A stretch of DNA of 30,198 bases, taken from NCBI GenBank assembly GCA_012523605.1, contig JAAYTY010000034.1, positions 1 through 30,198 on the forward strand, written 5' to 3'. The stretch comes from Candidatus Fermentibacterota bacterium (GTDB taxonomy: Bacteria; Fermentibacterota; Fermentibacteria; Fermentibacterales; Fermentibacteraceae). Below are positions 23,371 through 30,198 of this stretch, piece after piece. The number at the start of each line of letters is the position of its first letter. The stretch's first letter is position 1. Made by a program: the position numbers and the translations under genes. The notes under the pieces are model-generated. The model saw only the letters and a list, made by a program, of their open reading frames with translations, was not told the origin of the DNA and made no database searches.

Positions 23371-24420
23371 TCACCATTTCCACCCCTTCTCTCGGAACAG
23401 AGCAACACATGCCTGGACTACATCCGGATCGAAGAGTATCGATTTCTTCGACGTCACCTCTTCGAGAGCGGCCGAGATTCCGAGCGCGGGCCGGTACGGC
23501 CGGTGGCTCGCCATCGCTTCGACGACGTCGGCGACAGCGACGATCTTGGATTCGAGGAGGATGTTCCCCTGAGGCAGCCCCTTGGGATAGCCTGAGCCGT
23601 CCAGCCTTTCGTGATGCTGGAGGGCGATGTCGGAAAGAGGCCAGGGGAGTTGTATCTCGTTCAGAATCTGGAACGCTATATCCGGATGTCTCTTGATGAT
23701 GTTCATCTCATCCTGACCCAGACGGCCCGGGTAAGAAAGAATCTCAGCGGGCACCTTCAACTTGCCCAGGTCGTGCACCAGGCCTGAAAGGTAGATCGTC
23801 CTGCAGGTCTGATCGGGAAGAGTCATAAGCCTGCCGATTGCTTCGGCCAGATCCGCCACGCGTTTCTGGTGGCCGGAAGTCCACGGATCCCGGATCTCGA
23901 TGGCTGCGGCCATGGCTATGACGAGTCGTTCCATGGCGTCTTTCATGTCGAAAAACAGGTCGCCGCCGCCCGAATCCGGGGGAATCTGCGGCTTGAGATT
24001 CCCCTGCTGTCGAGCCAGTTCGGAAAGGAGAATCCTGTTCCGGTCTTCGAGCCGCTTCAATTGAATCGCGTGACTGACCGACCTCTTTATCATATTGGAA
24101 TGCAATGGTTTATGCAGAAAATCAACGGCTCCCAGGCAGAGACCATGAGCATGTGCGGGGGCCGAAGTGTCTCTGCTCGTGATGATGGTCTTCGTATGGG
24201 GTGAGAGTTCGTTCAGGGCGGTCATGATCAGCTCCAGGGTGCCATCTATGAGAACATCGCTCGTTATGAGCAGATCAGGATGCTGACCGAGAAGCGTCAT
24301 CATCTCGGAAAGGGATCCAGCCGCTCTCGCGGAATGCTCAGGCATCACTTCATTCAGTATGGTCAGTATTCCGTCCAGATCATTCCTGTCACTCTCAACC
24401 ACCAGTATCGAGGCCATCAT
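23371..24420 (-). CDS. Degenerate receiver plus HD-GYP domain, c-di-GMP phosphodiesterase
   Basis: 349 residues. Residues 1-120 have a receiver fold but the acidic pair is changed (VVESD), and the phosphoacceptor position in PDLLITSD aligns with Ser54, with Asp55 one residue off. T81 and K104 remain. A short helical linker leads to an intact HD-GYP domain: H184, H216-D217 in HDLGK, H245, H269-H270 and GSGYP with G277-Y278-P279. Known HD-GYP enzymes hydrolyse c-di-GMP to pGpG or GMP. It lies 98 bp ahead of the c-di-GMP-responsive pilB and downstream of a c-di-GMP riboswitch unit, so it probably sets the local signal. Phosphorylation control is doubtful given the receiver changes. The first of two adjacent ATGs is used; AGAGG lies 5 nt before it. 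Confidence 0.9.
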   Translation of the reverse strand: MMASILVVESDRNDLDGILTILNEVMPEHSARAAGSLSEMMTLLGQHPDLLITSDVLIDGTLELIMTALNELSPHTKTIITSRDTSAPAHAHGLCLGAVDFLHKPLHSNMIKRSVSHAIQLKRLEDRNRILLSELARQQGNLKPQIPPDSGGGDLFFDMKDAMERLVIAMAAAIEIRDPWTSGHQKRVADLAEAIGRLMTLPDQTCRTIYLSGLVHDLGKLKVPAEILSYPGRLGQDEMNIIKRHPDIAFQILNEIQLPWPLSDIALQHHERLDGSGYPKGLPQGNILLESKIVAVADVVEAMASHRPYRPALGISAALEEVTSKKSILFDPDVVQACVALFREKGWKW

Positions 24421-24714
24421 CTTGTCCTCTCGGAAATGGCGAAGGTAAACTGTTCAGCCCGCATGTTCCCGTCAATGCTGCGGCCGGGGTTCATGAAGGA
24501 TCGAGAGATGATTCCCGTGCTTCCGCATCCGTTGCAGCCTCCTCGATGCTGCCTGGGAGTTCCGGCAGGAGTGCGCCGAACTGATGTGCCGAAGGGCGCT
24601 ATGGTTGCGGACGGAGCTGTCGTCTCGATCCGAACGGGATACACGGTTGAGGCGACGTTGCGACAGCCATGAAGGACGCCGGGGCGGTATGGAGAGCGAT
24701 ATCCCTTTAGAGGC
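24421..24714. other. Leader of HD-GYP gene, no clear gene
   Basis: This 294-bp part of a 349-bp gap lies between the hairpin at 24715 and the HD-GYP start. A minus-strand frame (24417-24644) would end by overlapping the HD-GYP ATG and encodes a CNGC motif, but it starts with GTG without a ribosome site and has weak third-position GC bias, so I do not call it a gene. A TTGACG near 24472 could be a -35 box, but no matching -10 is clear. It may be a long 5' leader. Confidence 0.4.
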
Positions 24715-24742
24715 GGCGGGGAGCGATGGAACGCTCCCCGCC
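24715..24742 (-). terminator. 11-bp GC-rich hairpin after small exported protein gene
   Basis: GGCGGGGAGCG / CGCTCCCCGCC, perfect 11-bp stem with a 6-nt loop, 27 nt past the stop at 24770. It is the strongest terminator-like structure in this part of the window, though it lacks a U-tract. If leaky, riboswitch-controlled transcription could continue into the HD-GYP gene. Confidence 0.55.
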
Positions 24743-24769
24743 AGTTCCTCGATGTCCCCTGCGCGATGC

Positions 24770-25033
24770 TCAGTCAACCGAGGCGAGGACAGGACCGGAA
24801 GCGGCTGCCTGAACTATCCTGAGCCCCTCCTGCACATCGGCCGAATCCGGATCGGTTCGAAGCGCAAGAAGGAGGTAAGCCCAGGCGGCCAGATAGTCCC
24901 CGTCCCTGATCTCGTCGCTGGTTGCACTGAGGATGTTATCGAGAGTCGCTTTCCTCGAGAACACCTCGGCATCGGCCAGGGCGATACCGGGCAGAAGACC
25001 GAGCACCACTATCAGTGCCAGGCTCCGCTTCAT
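24770..25033 (-). CDS. Small exported protein of unknown function under tandem c-di-GMP riboswitch
   Basis: 87 residues. MKRSLALIVVLGLLPGIALA is a clear Sec signal peptide with a cleavage site after ALA, leaving a mature protein of about 67 residues without cysteines. The mature part (KATLDNILSATSDEIRDGDYLAAWAYLLLALRTDPDSADVQEGLRIVQAA) is predicted helical; YLAAWAYLLLALRTDPDSADVQ resembles a single TPR-like helix pair. I do not recognise a family. The ATG at 25033 is chosen over the upstream extension because AGGGGG lies 7 nt before it, the signal peptide starts there, and the upstream frame runs through the riboswitch. It lies between the SprA-like gene and the HD-GYP gene. A role in c-di-GMP-controlled surface or envelope function is inferred only from this regulation. 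Confidence 0.75.
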   Translation of the reverse strand: MKRSLALIVVLGLLPGIALADAEVFSRKATLDNILSATSDEIRDGDYLAAWAYLLLALRTDPDSADVQEGLRIVQAAASGPVLASVD

Positions 25034-25040
25034 TAGAGCA

Positions 25041-25063
25041 CCCCCTATCCCGTGCAAGCACGG
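25041..25063 (-). promoter_or_regulatory. Hairpin and ribosome site linking riboswitch to small gene
   Basis: On the minus strand CCGTG-CTTG-CACGG (25063-25050) begins right after the end of aptamer 2, and AGGGGG follows within 4 nt, 7 nt before the ATG. With no U-tract, this looks like an expression platform acting on translation: the hairpin shares its 5' edge with the last aptamer stem, so the two could compete. Inferred, not shown. Confidence 0.4.
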
Positions 25064-25152
25064 CGTCTGGCAGCCCGGCCATCCTTCTCTCTCGCGAGAG
25101 TGTCGGATCCGTGGCTTTGCGCCCCAGAATTCCTTCTGGTTTGCCTTTCGCA
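25062..25152 (-). promoter_or_regulatory. c-di-GMP-I (GEMM-I) riboswitch, gene-proximal aptamer
   Basis: The minus-strand RNA has the conserved GGCAAACC (25145-25138 region), a 6-bp P2 stem CCAGAA/TTCTGG closed by a GGAA (GNRA) tetraloop, the core CGCAAAGCC (25121-25113), a P3 arm ending in a CTCTCGCGAGAG palindrome, and the closing GGATGGCCGGGCTGCC (25069-25084). These are the parts of the GEMM-I fold, including the tetraloop that docks into P3. The guanine before CAAACC, which selects c-di-GMP over cGAMP when it is G rather than A, is G. The adenine usual before CGCAAAG is G in both copies. Confidence 0.9.
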
Positions 25153-25153
25153 A

Positions 25154-25250
25154 ACGGCAGCCCAGCCATCCTTCCGCCCCGTCCGGATCCAGGGTGGTTA
25201 GGACCTGTGGCTTTGCGCCCCGGGATCTCTCCCGGTTTGCCCAGCGGGGG
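25154..25250 (-). promoter_or_regulatory. c-di-GMP-I (GEMM-I) riboswitch, promoter-proximal aptamer
   Basis: Second aptamer in tandem directly upstream. GGGCAAACC (25242-25234), P2 stem CCGGGA/TCCCGG with a GAGA (GNRA) tetraloop, core CGCAAAGCC (25217-25209), GGTCCTAACC at the P3 receptor side, and closing GGATGGCTGGGCTGCC (25156-25171). The ligand-selecting position is again G, so c-di-GMP is predicted. The aptamer starts about 10 nt after the predicted transcription start and abuts the next aptamer with almost no linker, so the two could act together or give a two-step response. Confidence 0.92.
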
Positions 25251-25266
25251 CTCTCCCGCCAAATGA

Positions 25267-25295
25267 TATATTCGAGACGAACAGCCTGATGTCAA
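25267..25295 (-). promoter_or_regulatory. Sigma-70-type promoter of riboswitch unit
   Basis: On the minus strand a perfect TTGACA (25295-25290) is followed after 17 nt by AATATA (25272-25267; TATATC two nt further on is an alternative). The predicted start near 25259 falls just upstream of aptamer 1. The AT-rich -10 region stands out in this GC-rich sequence. Confidence 0.75.
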
Positions 25296-25493
25296 GCCTG
25301 TCCTCTTCCCCGGCAGGACGGCATGCGGCTGAAAGTCGTGCTTCCCGGCCGGGGCGGTGTCTATCGGTTCGGACGGGAATCCTCCTGACCGCGGAAAGAA
25401 GCCGGCGGCTCACACTCGGGCAGGATGGGCTCTTTCTCGTGACTGGCGATAGAGAGTCCTCCGTGGTGTTCAAAGGATCTCCTGTCGCCGCAG

Positions 25494-28400
25494 TCAGAAG
25501 TTGATCGTGGCCCAGATATCCAGCCCGAAATCCCTCTGGTCGTAGACGGAGTTCACCTTGTCGGTCTTCCAGCCGTAGATCCCCTTGAGCCCGGCCGTCA
25601 CCGTCCCGAAGTCGTAGGATGCGGAGGGCTCTATCCGCCATTCGACCCTGTCGCTCTGGAGCTGGTCCTCGAACCCGGCGATCAGGATCTCCGTCTTCGT
25701 GCTGTTCCGGCTCACGAGAAGGGCCGTGGTCAGGTCGCTCTGAAAGCGGATCCGCAGCCTGTCGAGAAGCGGCAGCGGGATGGCCAATCCGCCGGGGGAG
25801 CTGAAGGAGTACTGGATGTTGAACTGGATGCTGCCCGAGCTCGACCGCGTGAGGGCGTTCGTGCCCGTGTAGTTGCGGGTCTCCGTGGTCGAGGCGTTGT
25901 CCGTGAGCGTCACCTGCACCTCGTTCCTGAGGGTGGCCGAGATGCTGAAAAGCGGCGACCAGCGGTCGGTCGTGGTTGTGCTGGTCTTGATGTAGTCGCC
26001 CGACTCGAACCTCCCGCTCTCGCCCCGTTCGAGGCGGTAGCCCGTGCTCAGAGTGCCGGAACGCAGGAATCCGGAGAGCGGCCTTATCCGCTCCAGACCC
26101 GACCAGGATACCGTCACGGACGGCCAGGTCCTGGAGATCTGGCGGTTCCAGTAGCCGGAATAGTAGTGCCTCGAATCGGTAGAGGAGTACTCCCCCCTGA
26201 CCGACATGGAGCTCAAGGGGCGGAATCCCGTCGAAACCTGCAGGTTGTCGCTTCTCGTCCTGTCATAGGCCTCCACCCCCTCGAGCTCCGTCACCAGCCC
26301 GAAGCGGTAGTCGAGCCCCGGGTAGTAGCCCAGCTCGTCATACTCGCTTCCGAGTGTGCGCGATATCGTGACGGTGGGGTCCGTGATCATGTCGGCCCAT
26401 CTGTCGAGCTTCGACAGGAGCCATCTGGGGCTTCCGGGTTCTGCCTGCTCGTCGAGCCTCTCGTCGCGCAGTCTCGCAATGGAGTGAAGGGTCTTCACGA
26501 GGCCGATCCTCAGGTTGAGCCGTCTCGTCGTGGTCAGAGAGACGTCGGGGCTCCCGAGCGAGTCCTCGCTGGATGCGGTGTGGGGAGCCAGCCTTGCGCT
26601 TGCGTATGCCGCGTCGTAGCTGACCCTGGGAACGAGGTAGTCCCAGAAGGTGATCTCCTGCGAGAGACTCAGGCTCTGGCTGCGCTGTATCTCCCTCCCG
26701 ATGCTGATCGGCGCGCCTCCCCTCCACGGATACAGGAGGTCGCGGGTGACCGCGAGCGAGATGGACGCGGTCTGCCGGTTCCAGAGGTTGAAACCCAGTG
26801 TGCCATCGGACCTGAGCGTCCTCTGGCGGGTGGCCCTCGTCTGGACGGTGTCCTCCGAGCCGAGAGACCAGCGCGTATCCCAGCCGTTGTCGCGCTGAAG
26901 GCCGAAGGCGATCCGGCTCGGCCGCGGCTGGACGCCTCCGAGGACGGGCAGGGAGAACATGGGTCTCTGCGGCAGGCTCAGATCGTATCCCAGCCGCGCC
27001 CTGGCGCTGGTTACGGAGTCGCGGTAGGAAGGCGACCTGCCCGTTCCGGTCGTGTAGTTGTGCGAAACCGTCCACGGGTCTATCAGGATCGTCGAGAGGA
27101 GCGAGGTGGACCTCCTGTTGCGCCTCCACGAGATGCCGGTGTCCCACTGCTCCGATTCGGTTCTCTGATCCCAGGCCTCGTCGCCGTCGAGCCTGATGTC
27201 CGAGCTCGGCGCGAATCTGGGCTCCGAGATCTGGCGCTTCCAGGCCAGAGTCGCCGGAAGCGAGATGGACCAGAGGGGGGGGGTGAACCTGTCCATATTG
27301 AGGGTGAGCCCGGAGCTCAGACTGGTGGTGCTGGATCCCTGGCCCGTGCGCTGGCCGAGCCCGTGGAAGTCGGCCCCGACGAATCGGTAGTCCCCGCTGA
27401 TGCTTACCAGGTCCGCCACGTCCACTGTCGCCGAGAGCCTTCTGGCGGCGTCTATTCCGCTGTAGGGGCCTCTCAGTGTCACGTCGCCGAGCCATGCCGT
27501 CGTGCTCAGAGCCGATGCCGCGGTGTTGCGGATCCCTGCGCTGAGTTCGACGACCGCGGCGAGGTTGGGGGTGCCCCTCACCGAGAGGTTACCCACCCTG
27601 ATGTATTCCACGCCGCGCTCGACCCGGAGTTCCTTGAGGTCCGTGAGATCGTCGAGATCCGCCGTCACGGTCTGCCAGCCCGGTGCGAGCGGCACGGCGA
27701 TCTCGTAATAGTTGAGGCTGTCGCTGCCCATGCGGTAGAAGAACTCGCCAGCCGCGTCCTGGGCACCGTGCACCGGAAATCTCACCGTCGAGTAGCCCGT
27801 GTAGTCCTCGCTCGAGTAGAAGGTCTGCCTTGCGCGGCACTCGTGCCCCGGCAGTATCCCCACGGACTCGATCGAGATCGACTGCTCCAGCTTCGTATTG
27901 CCCTGTTCGTCCCTGCCGGGGTCGATCCCCGGGGGAGGATCTGCAGCGTATTCCGGATTATCCTGGTTGTTCACGGTGGAAACGATGACCAGCTCGCCCG
28001 GCTCCACCGGAGGGGACACCCCGATTCCGGCGGACACCGGCCTCGGCTCCCATCGATTCCCTACGATGGAGAAGTCGAAAACGTCTATCGTGTCACGCTG
28101 GGTGAATCCATCGACCCATATCCTTGCATAGACGACCTTCTCCCACGAGGGCTCCGAGGTCAGTCCGTCCGGGATCGTCACGAGTGCGGAATCTGTGAGC
28201 GGAACCTCCACCAGCATCCAGCCGTACTGGTTCGGTCCGGATACGATGTAGTCGGGGTCGTCGAGGGGTATGCGGATCCTGTAGTACGAGTCGCTCCCGT
28301 CCAGCAGGCCGTTCCTGTTCAGATCCTCCGTGTCGAGCCAGGCGTTGTCCTCGGTTCCGTTTATCCTCCCGAACCTCTCCACCGGGTCGGGCACCGACGA

Positions 28401-30198
28401 GTTGAAGTAGTAGTCGTCACGATTCGGGTCGGCGTCGGGGGAGCCGGGATACTCCTCCGGGTTCGGCAGACCGTCGAGCCCGGTGTCCTCGTTCAGTTCG
28501 GCGTTGATCTCCAGCGTTCCGTTGCCGTTGGTGTCCTCAGTGTCGAGCTCTCCGTTGGCGCGTCTCTCCAGGGTATCGCCCACGCGTTCGAGCCACCAGC
28601 TGTCTTCGTCCATCCTCTCTCCCAGGTCCAGGTACAGGTTCGCTCCCTGGGCGGTTCCGGTCGCGCGCACATAGAGCCTTATGTGGGTCTTCTCCGACAG
28701 GTCGATGCCGTAGCGGTCCATGCAGCGCATGACGCCGCCCCACGATGCCGCGCTCTCGAAAGCGGGGGTGAAGCACAGCTCCAGCACGCTCGTGGCCCAT
28801 TCGTCCGCCTGGTCGCCCTCCAGGCCGTCGTTGATGTGCCCCAGCCTCCACCTGTCGGTGACGTTGTACCACTTCATCTCGCCGTTCGGGGCGATCATCC
28901 CGGATACCTGCAGCGGACTGCTCGAGAGCGACCAGCTCCTCCTGGTCTGACCCACGGGGAGCGAGGTTTCGGCCCCCTCCATGTCGTCGATGTAGGCTAT
29001 GTCGTCTGTGTTGGGGTCGGGGAAGCTCGCCGCCACCTCGCCCGAGAGCACGAACCTGCTGTCGGCATCTGTGCTGATGCCCGGGATCGCGTTCGCGAAA
29101 TCCGAGAGGAACACGGGATGGGTCTCCAGCCGGGCGTCGACGTCCGCCACCATGGTGCGGGAGGACTCCTCCCCGACTCTCGGCCTGTCGTCCGGGGTCG
29201 AGGTGTTCTCGAACATGGCGGTCGCCCCGATCCACGTTCCCAGCCCCAGATTGTAGACCGCCCTCGTTCCGAAGAGAGTCTTCTGCTGGGCCGCGAGGAA
29301 CGGGAGATACTCGTAGGACACCTTGAGGGTGTTGCCGGGATCCTGCGCCTTCTCGGCCCATTCGCCCATCAGGCTCAGGAGGCCTATCTCGTAGATGATC
29401 GTGTAGTCAACATCCCGGGTCAGGGTGTAATCCACCCCGTTGACCGTGATCACGACTCTCTCGCTGCCCGGCACTATGCCGAGGTTGCCGAGGGAGTAGG
29501 TCGTCGAGGCGGCCCGGTAGCTCACGGCGATGAAGTACCTGCTGGAGGAGATCTCGGGATTCTTCTCCTCGTAGGGTGCCGGGTTCTGGACGTCCAGCGA
29601 TTCGCTCGAGAAGGGCCTTAGGTCGGGGAAGACTATGAAGCCGTTCTCCCAGTCGACGGCGTTCTCCTCGTCGGACAGGCTGCCGTCGCCGTTCGTATCG
29701 AGGCCGAGGATCTCGATGAAGGGAACCCCGTCCTGCGTCGCGACGGGCTGTTCGCCGGAGGGGGCGTAGTAGATGTCGCAGAGGAAGCTTTCCTGGACAA
29801 TGTTGTCGTAACCCAGGAAGTACCTGTTCCTGAGTTCGTTGTACCACGTCGGGTTCGAGGGGAACGGGTCGCTGTCCTTGATGAGCCTGAGGTTCCAGCC
29901 CTCCTGCCCGAGGCTCCCGATAGTGTCGCCCTGTGCGGTGACGACCCACACCGCCACCCTGAAGTTGTCGTTGACCGGAGTGCGGAATTCGATCACAGTG
30001 GAGTCGAGCACCCAGAAATCCTGGTCGGGGCCGGGCAGCAGCTCGTCCCAGAAGCCCTCTCCCGTCTCGCCTCCCGGTATGAACCAGCCGCCCTGTACTG
30101 CTCCGGTCTCGTCATTGTTCGTCACGTCGAGGTCGTCCACGAAAACCCTGATCTGTGCGATGACGGGCTGGGGCTCGGTGTCGGGATTCACCACGAAG
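25494..30198 (-). CDS. sprA: SprA-like type IX secretion outer-membrane translocon, 5' end outside window
   Basis: About 1,568 residues are visible and the frame runs off the right edge, so the N-terminus is missing; known SprA proteins exceed 2,000 residues. SprA hallmarks include YIDDMEGAETSLP with a following RRSWSLSSSP (near residue 400 of the fragment), WGGVMRCMDRYGIDLS (near 490), and Asp/Asn-rich calcium-type loops such as DTNGDGSLSDEEN (near 167) and DTNGNGTLEINAELNEDTG (near 550). The second half is a run of alternating beta-strand repeats consistent with a very large beta-barrel, and the protein ends in DIWATINF, a typical outer-membrane terminal strand with C-terminal Phe. SprA forms the channel through which type IX substrates leave the cell. 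No PorV or other T9SS gene is in view. Confidence 0.88.
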   Translation of the reverse strand, partial: FVVNPDTEPQPVIAQIRVFVDDLDVTNNDETGAVQGGWFIPGGETGEGFWDELLPGPDQDFWVLDSTVIEFRTPVNDNFRVAVWVVTAQGDTIGSLGQEGWNLRLIKDSDPFPSNPTWYNELRNRYFLGYDNIVQESFLCDIYYAPSGEQPVATQDGVPFIEILGLDTNGDGSLSDEENAVDWENGFIVFPDLRPFSSESLDVQNPAPYEEKNPEISSSRYFIAVSYRAASTTYSLGNLGIVPGSERVVITVNGVDYTLTRDVDYTIIYEIGLLSLMGEWAEKAQDPGNTLKVSYEYLPFLAAQQKTLFGTRAVYNLGLGTWIGATAMFENTSTPDDRPRVGEESSRTMVADVDARLETHPVFLSDFANAIPGISTDADSRFVLSGEVAASFPDPNTDDIAYIDDMEGAETSLPVGQTRRSWSLSSSPLQVSGMIAPNGEMKWYNVTDRWRLGHINDGLEGDQADEWATSVLELCFTPAFESAASWGGVMRCMDRYGIDLSEKTHIRLYVRATGTAQGANLYLDLGERMDEDSWWLERVGDTLERRANGELDTEDTNGNGTLEINAELNEDTGLDGLPNPEEYPGSPDADPNRDDYYFNSSVPDPVERFGRINGTEDNAWLDTEDLNRNGLLDGSDSYYRIRIPLDDPDYIVSGPNQYGWMLVEVPLTDSALVTIPDGLTSEPSWEKVVYARIWVDGFTQRDTIDVFDFSIVGNRWEPRPVSAGIGVSPPVEPGELVIVSTVNNQDNPEYAADPPPGIDPGRDEQGNTKLEQSISIESVGILPGHECRARQTFYSSEDYTGYSTVRFPVHGAQDAAGEFFYRMGSDSLNYYEIAVPLAPGWQTVTADLDDLTDLKELRVERGVEYIRVGNLSVRGTPNLAAVVELSAGIRNTAASALSTTAWLGDVTLRGPYSGIDAARRLSATVDVADLVSISGDYRFVGADFHGLGQRTGQGSSTTSLSSGLTLNMDRFTPPLWSISLPATLAWKRQISEPRFAPSSDIRLDGDEAWDQRTESEQWDTGISWRRNRRSTSLLSTILIDPWTVSHNYTTGTGRSPSYRDSVTSARARLGYDLSLPQRPMFSLPVLGGVQPRPSRIAFGLQRDNGWDTRWSLGSEDTVQTRATRQRTLRSDGTLGFNLWNRQTASISLAVTRDLLYPWRGGAPISIGREIQRSQSLSLSQEITFWDYLVPRVSYDAAYASARLAPHTASSEDSLGSPDVSLTTTRRLNLRIGLVKTLHSIARLRDERLDEQAEPGSPRWLLSKLDRWADMITDPTVTISRTLGSEYDELGYYPGLDYRFGLVTELEGVEAYDRTRSDNLQVSTGFRPLSSMSVRGEYSSTDSRHYYSGYWNRQISRTWPSVTVSWSGLERIRPLSGFLRSGTLSTGYRLERGESGRFESGDYIKTSTTTTDRWSPLFSISATLRNEVQVTLTDNASTTETRNYTGTNALTRSSSGSIQFNIQYSFSSPGGLAIPLPLLDRLRIRFQSDLTTALLVSRNSTKTEILIAGFEDQLQSDRVEWRIEPSASYDFGTVTAGLKGIYGWKTDKVNSVYDQRDFGLDIWATINF

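Larger units (their letters stand above)
25034..25493. other. 460-bp gap: riboswitch unit plus about 200 bp without features
   Basis: From 25034 to 25295 the gap holds the ribosome site, tandem riboswitches and promoter described separately. From 25296 to 25493, just past the SprA-like stop, I see no gene and only a weak 5-bp inverted repeat (GTCCT/AGGAC, 25300-25319) that is too short to call a terminator. Confidence 0.6.

Noticed and set aside
24417..24644. 75-codon minus-strand frame ending on the HD-GYP start, with a CNGC motif
   Set aside because: GTG start without ribosome site, weak codon bias and no recognisable family. The ATGA-like overlap with the next gene is suggestive but not enough.
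25033..25153. N-terminal extension of the small exported protein by 40 codons
   Set aside because: It would translate through the riboswitch and hide the signal peptide; the ATG at 25033 has the ribosome site.
25154..25250. cGAMP-sensing (GEMM-Ib) variant for the first aptamer
   Set aside because: The position preceding CAAACC is G, not the A expected of cGAMP-selective variants, in both copies.
26166..29621. A 1,151-codon open frame on the plus strand opposite the SprA-like gene
   Set aside because: It is an antisense shadow caused by high third-position GC. The translation is Arg/Val/Gly-rich without domains, while the minus strand carries a recognisable SprA.
1..30198. tRNA, rRNA, transposase, integrase or prophage genes
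   Set aside because: None recognised on either strand; the window looks like stable chromosome rather than a mobile island.

Overview
The window is GC-rich, tightly packed bacterial DNA. Almost everything is on the minus strand, and genes often overlap by 4 bp (ATGA or GTGA junctions). It combines a SprA-type type IX secretion translocon, a type IVa pilus cluster, a two-component system of the PilS/PilR kind and cyclic-di-GMP elements. This points to a Gram-negative (diderm) member of the wider Fibrobacterota-Chlorobiota-Bacteroidota group or one of its high-GC candidate-phylum relatives (Fermentibacteria or Eisenbacteria would fit). That assignment is inference from gene content; no rRNA or tRNA gene is present to confirm it.

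Region 1 (1-10014, minus strand) is a surface-polysaccharide locus. In transcription order it encodes a polytopic membrane protein, a polyprenyl-phosphate glycosyltransferase, a GNAT acetyltransferase, a WecE-like sugar aminotransferase, a methyltransferase, a fusion of polysaccharide pyruvyl transferase with an FrhB-like domain, a flippase-like membrane protein and, after a 337-bp gap, an alkaline-phosphatase-superfamily (sulfatase-like) hydrolase cut by the window edge. Divergent from it, on the plus strand, is a membrane-anchored SGNH-hydrolase-like protein (10159-11295). The 492-bp convergent gap that follows (11296-11787) is a dense cluster of short-loop hairpins with repeated modules.

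Region 2 (11788-23263, minus strand) is the pilus cluster: pilB, a second pilB, pilT, pilC, pilS, pilR, a DUF2723/TMEM260-like membrane protein, and then two separately promoted type IV pilins. Both pilins are preceded by good matches to sigma-54 (-24/-12) promoters, as expected if PilS/PilR drives them. The pilM-Q assembly genes are not in this window.

Region 3 (23371-30198, minus strand) holds the distal part of a large SprA-like outer-membrane protein (5' end outside the window). Next comes a consensus-like promoter, two tandem c-di-GMP-I (GEMM-I) riboswitch aptamers and an 87-aa exported protein of unknown function. A degenerate receiver fused to an intact HD-GYP c-di-GMP phosphodiesterase follows.

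The most interesting picture is a c-di-GMP-centred surface programme. The same second messenger is predicted to be sensed by RNA (tandem riboswitch), degraded by the HD-GYP protein and sensed by protein (the MshEN domain of one of the two PilB motors), all within about 4 kb. The tandem riboswitch with its uncharacterised small secreted target is the best candidate for something undescribed.
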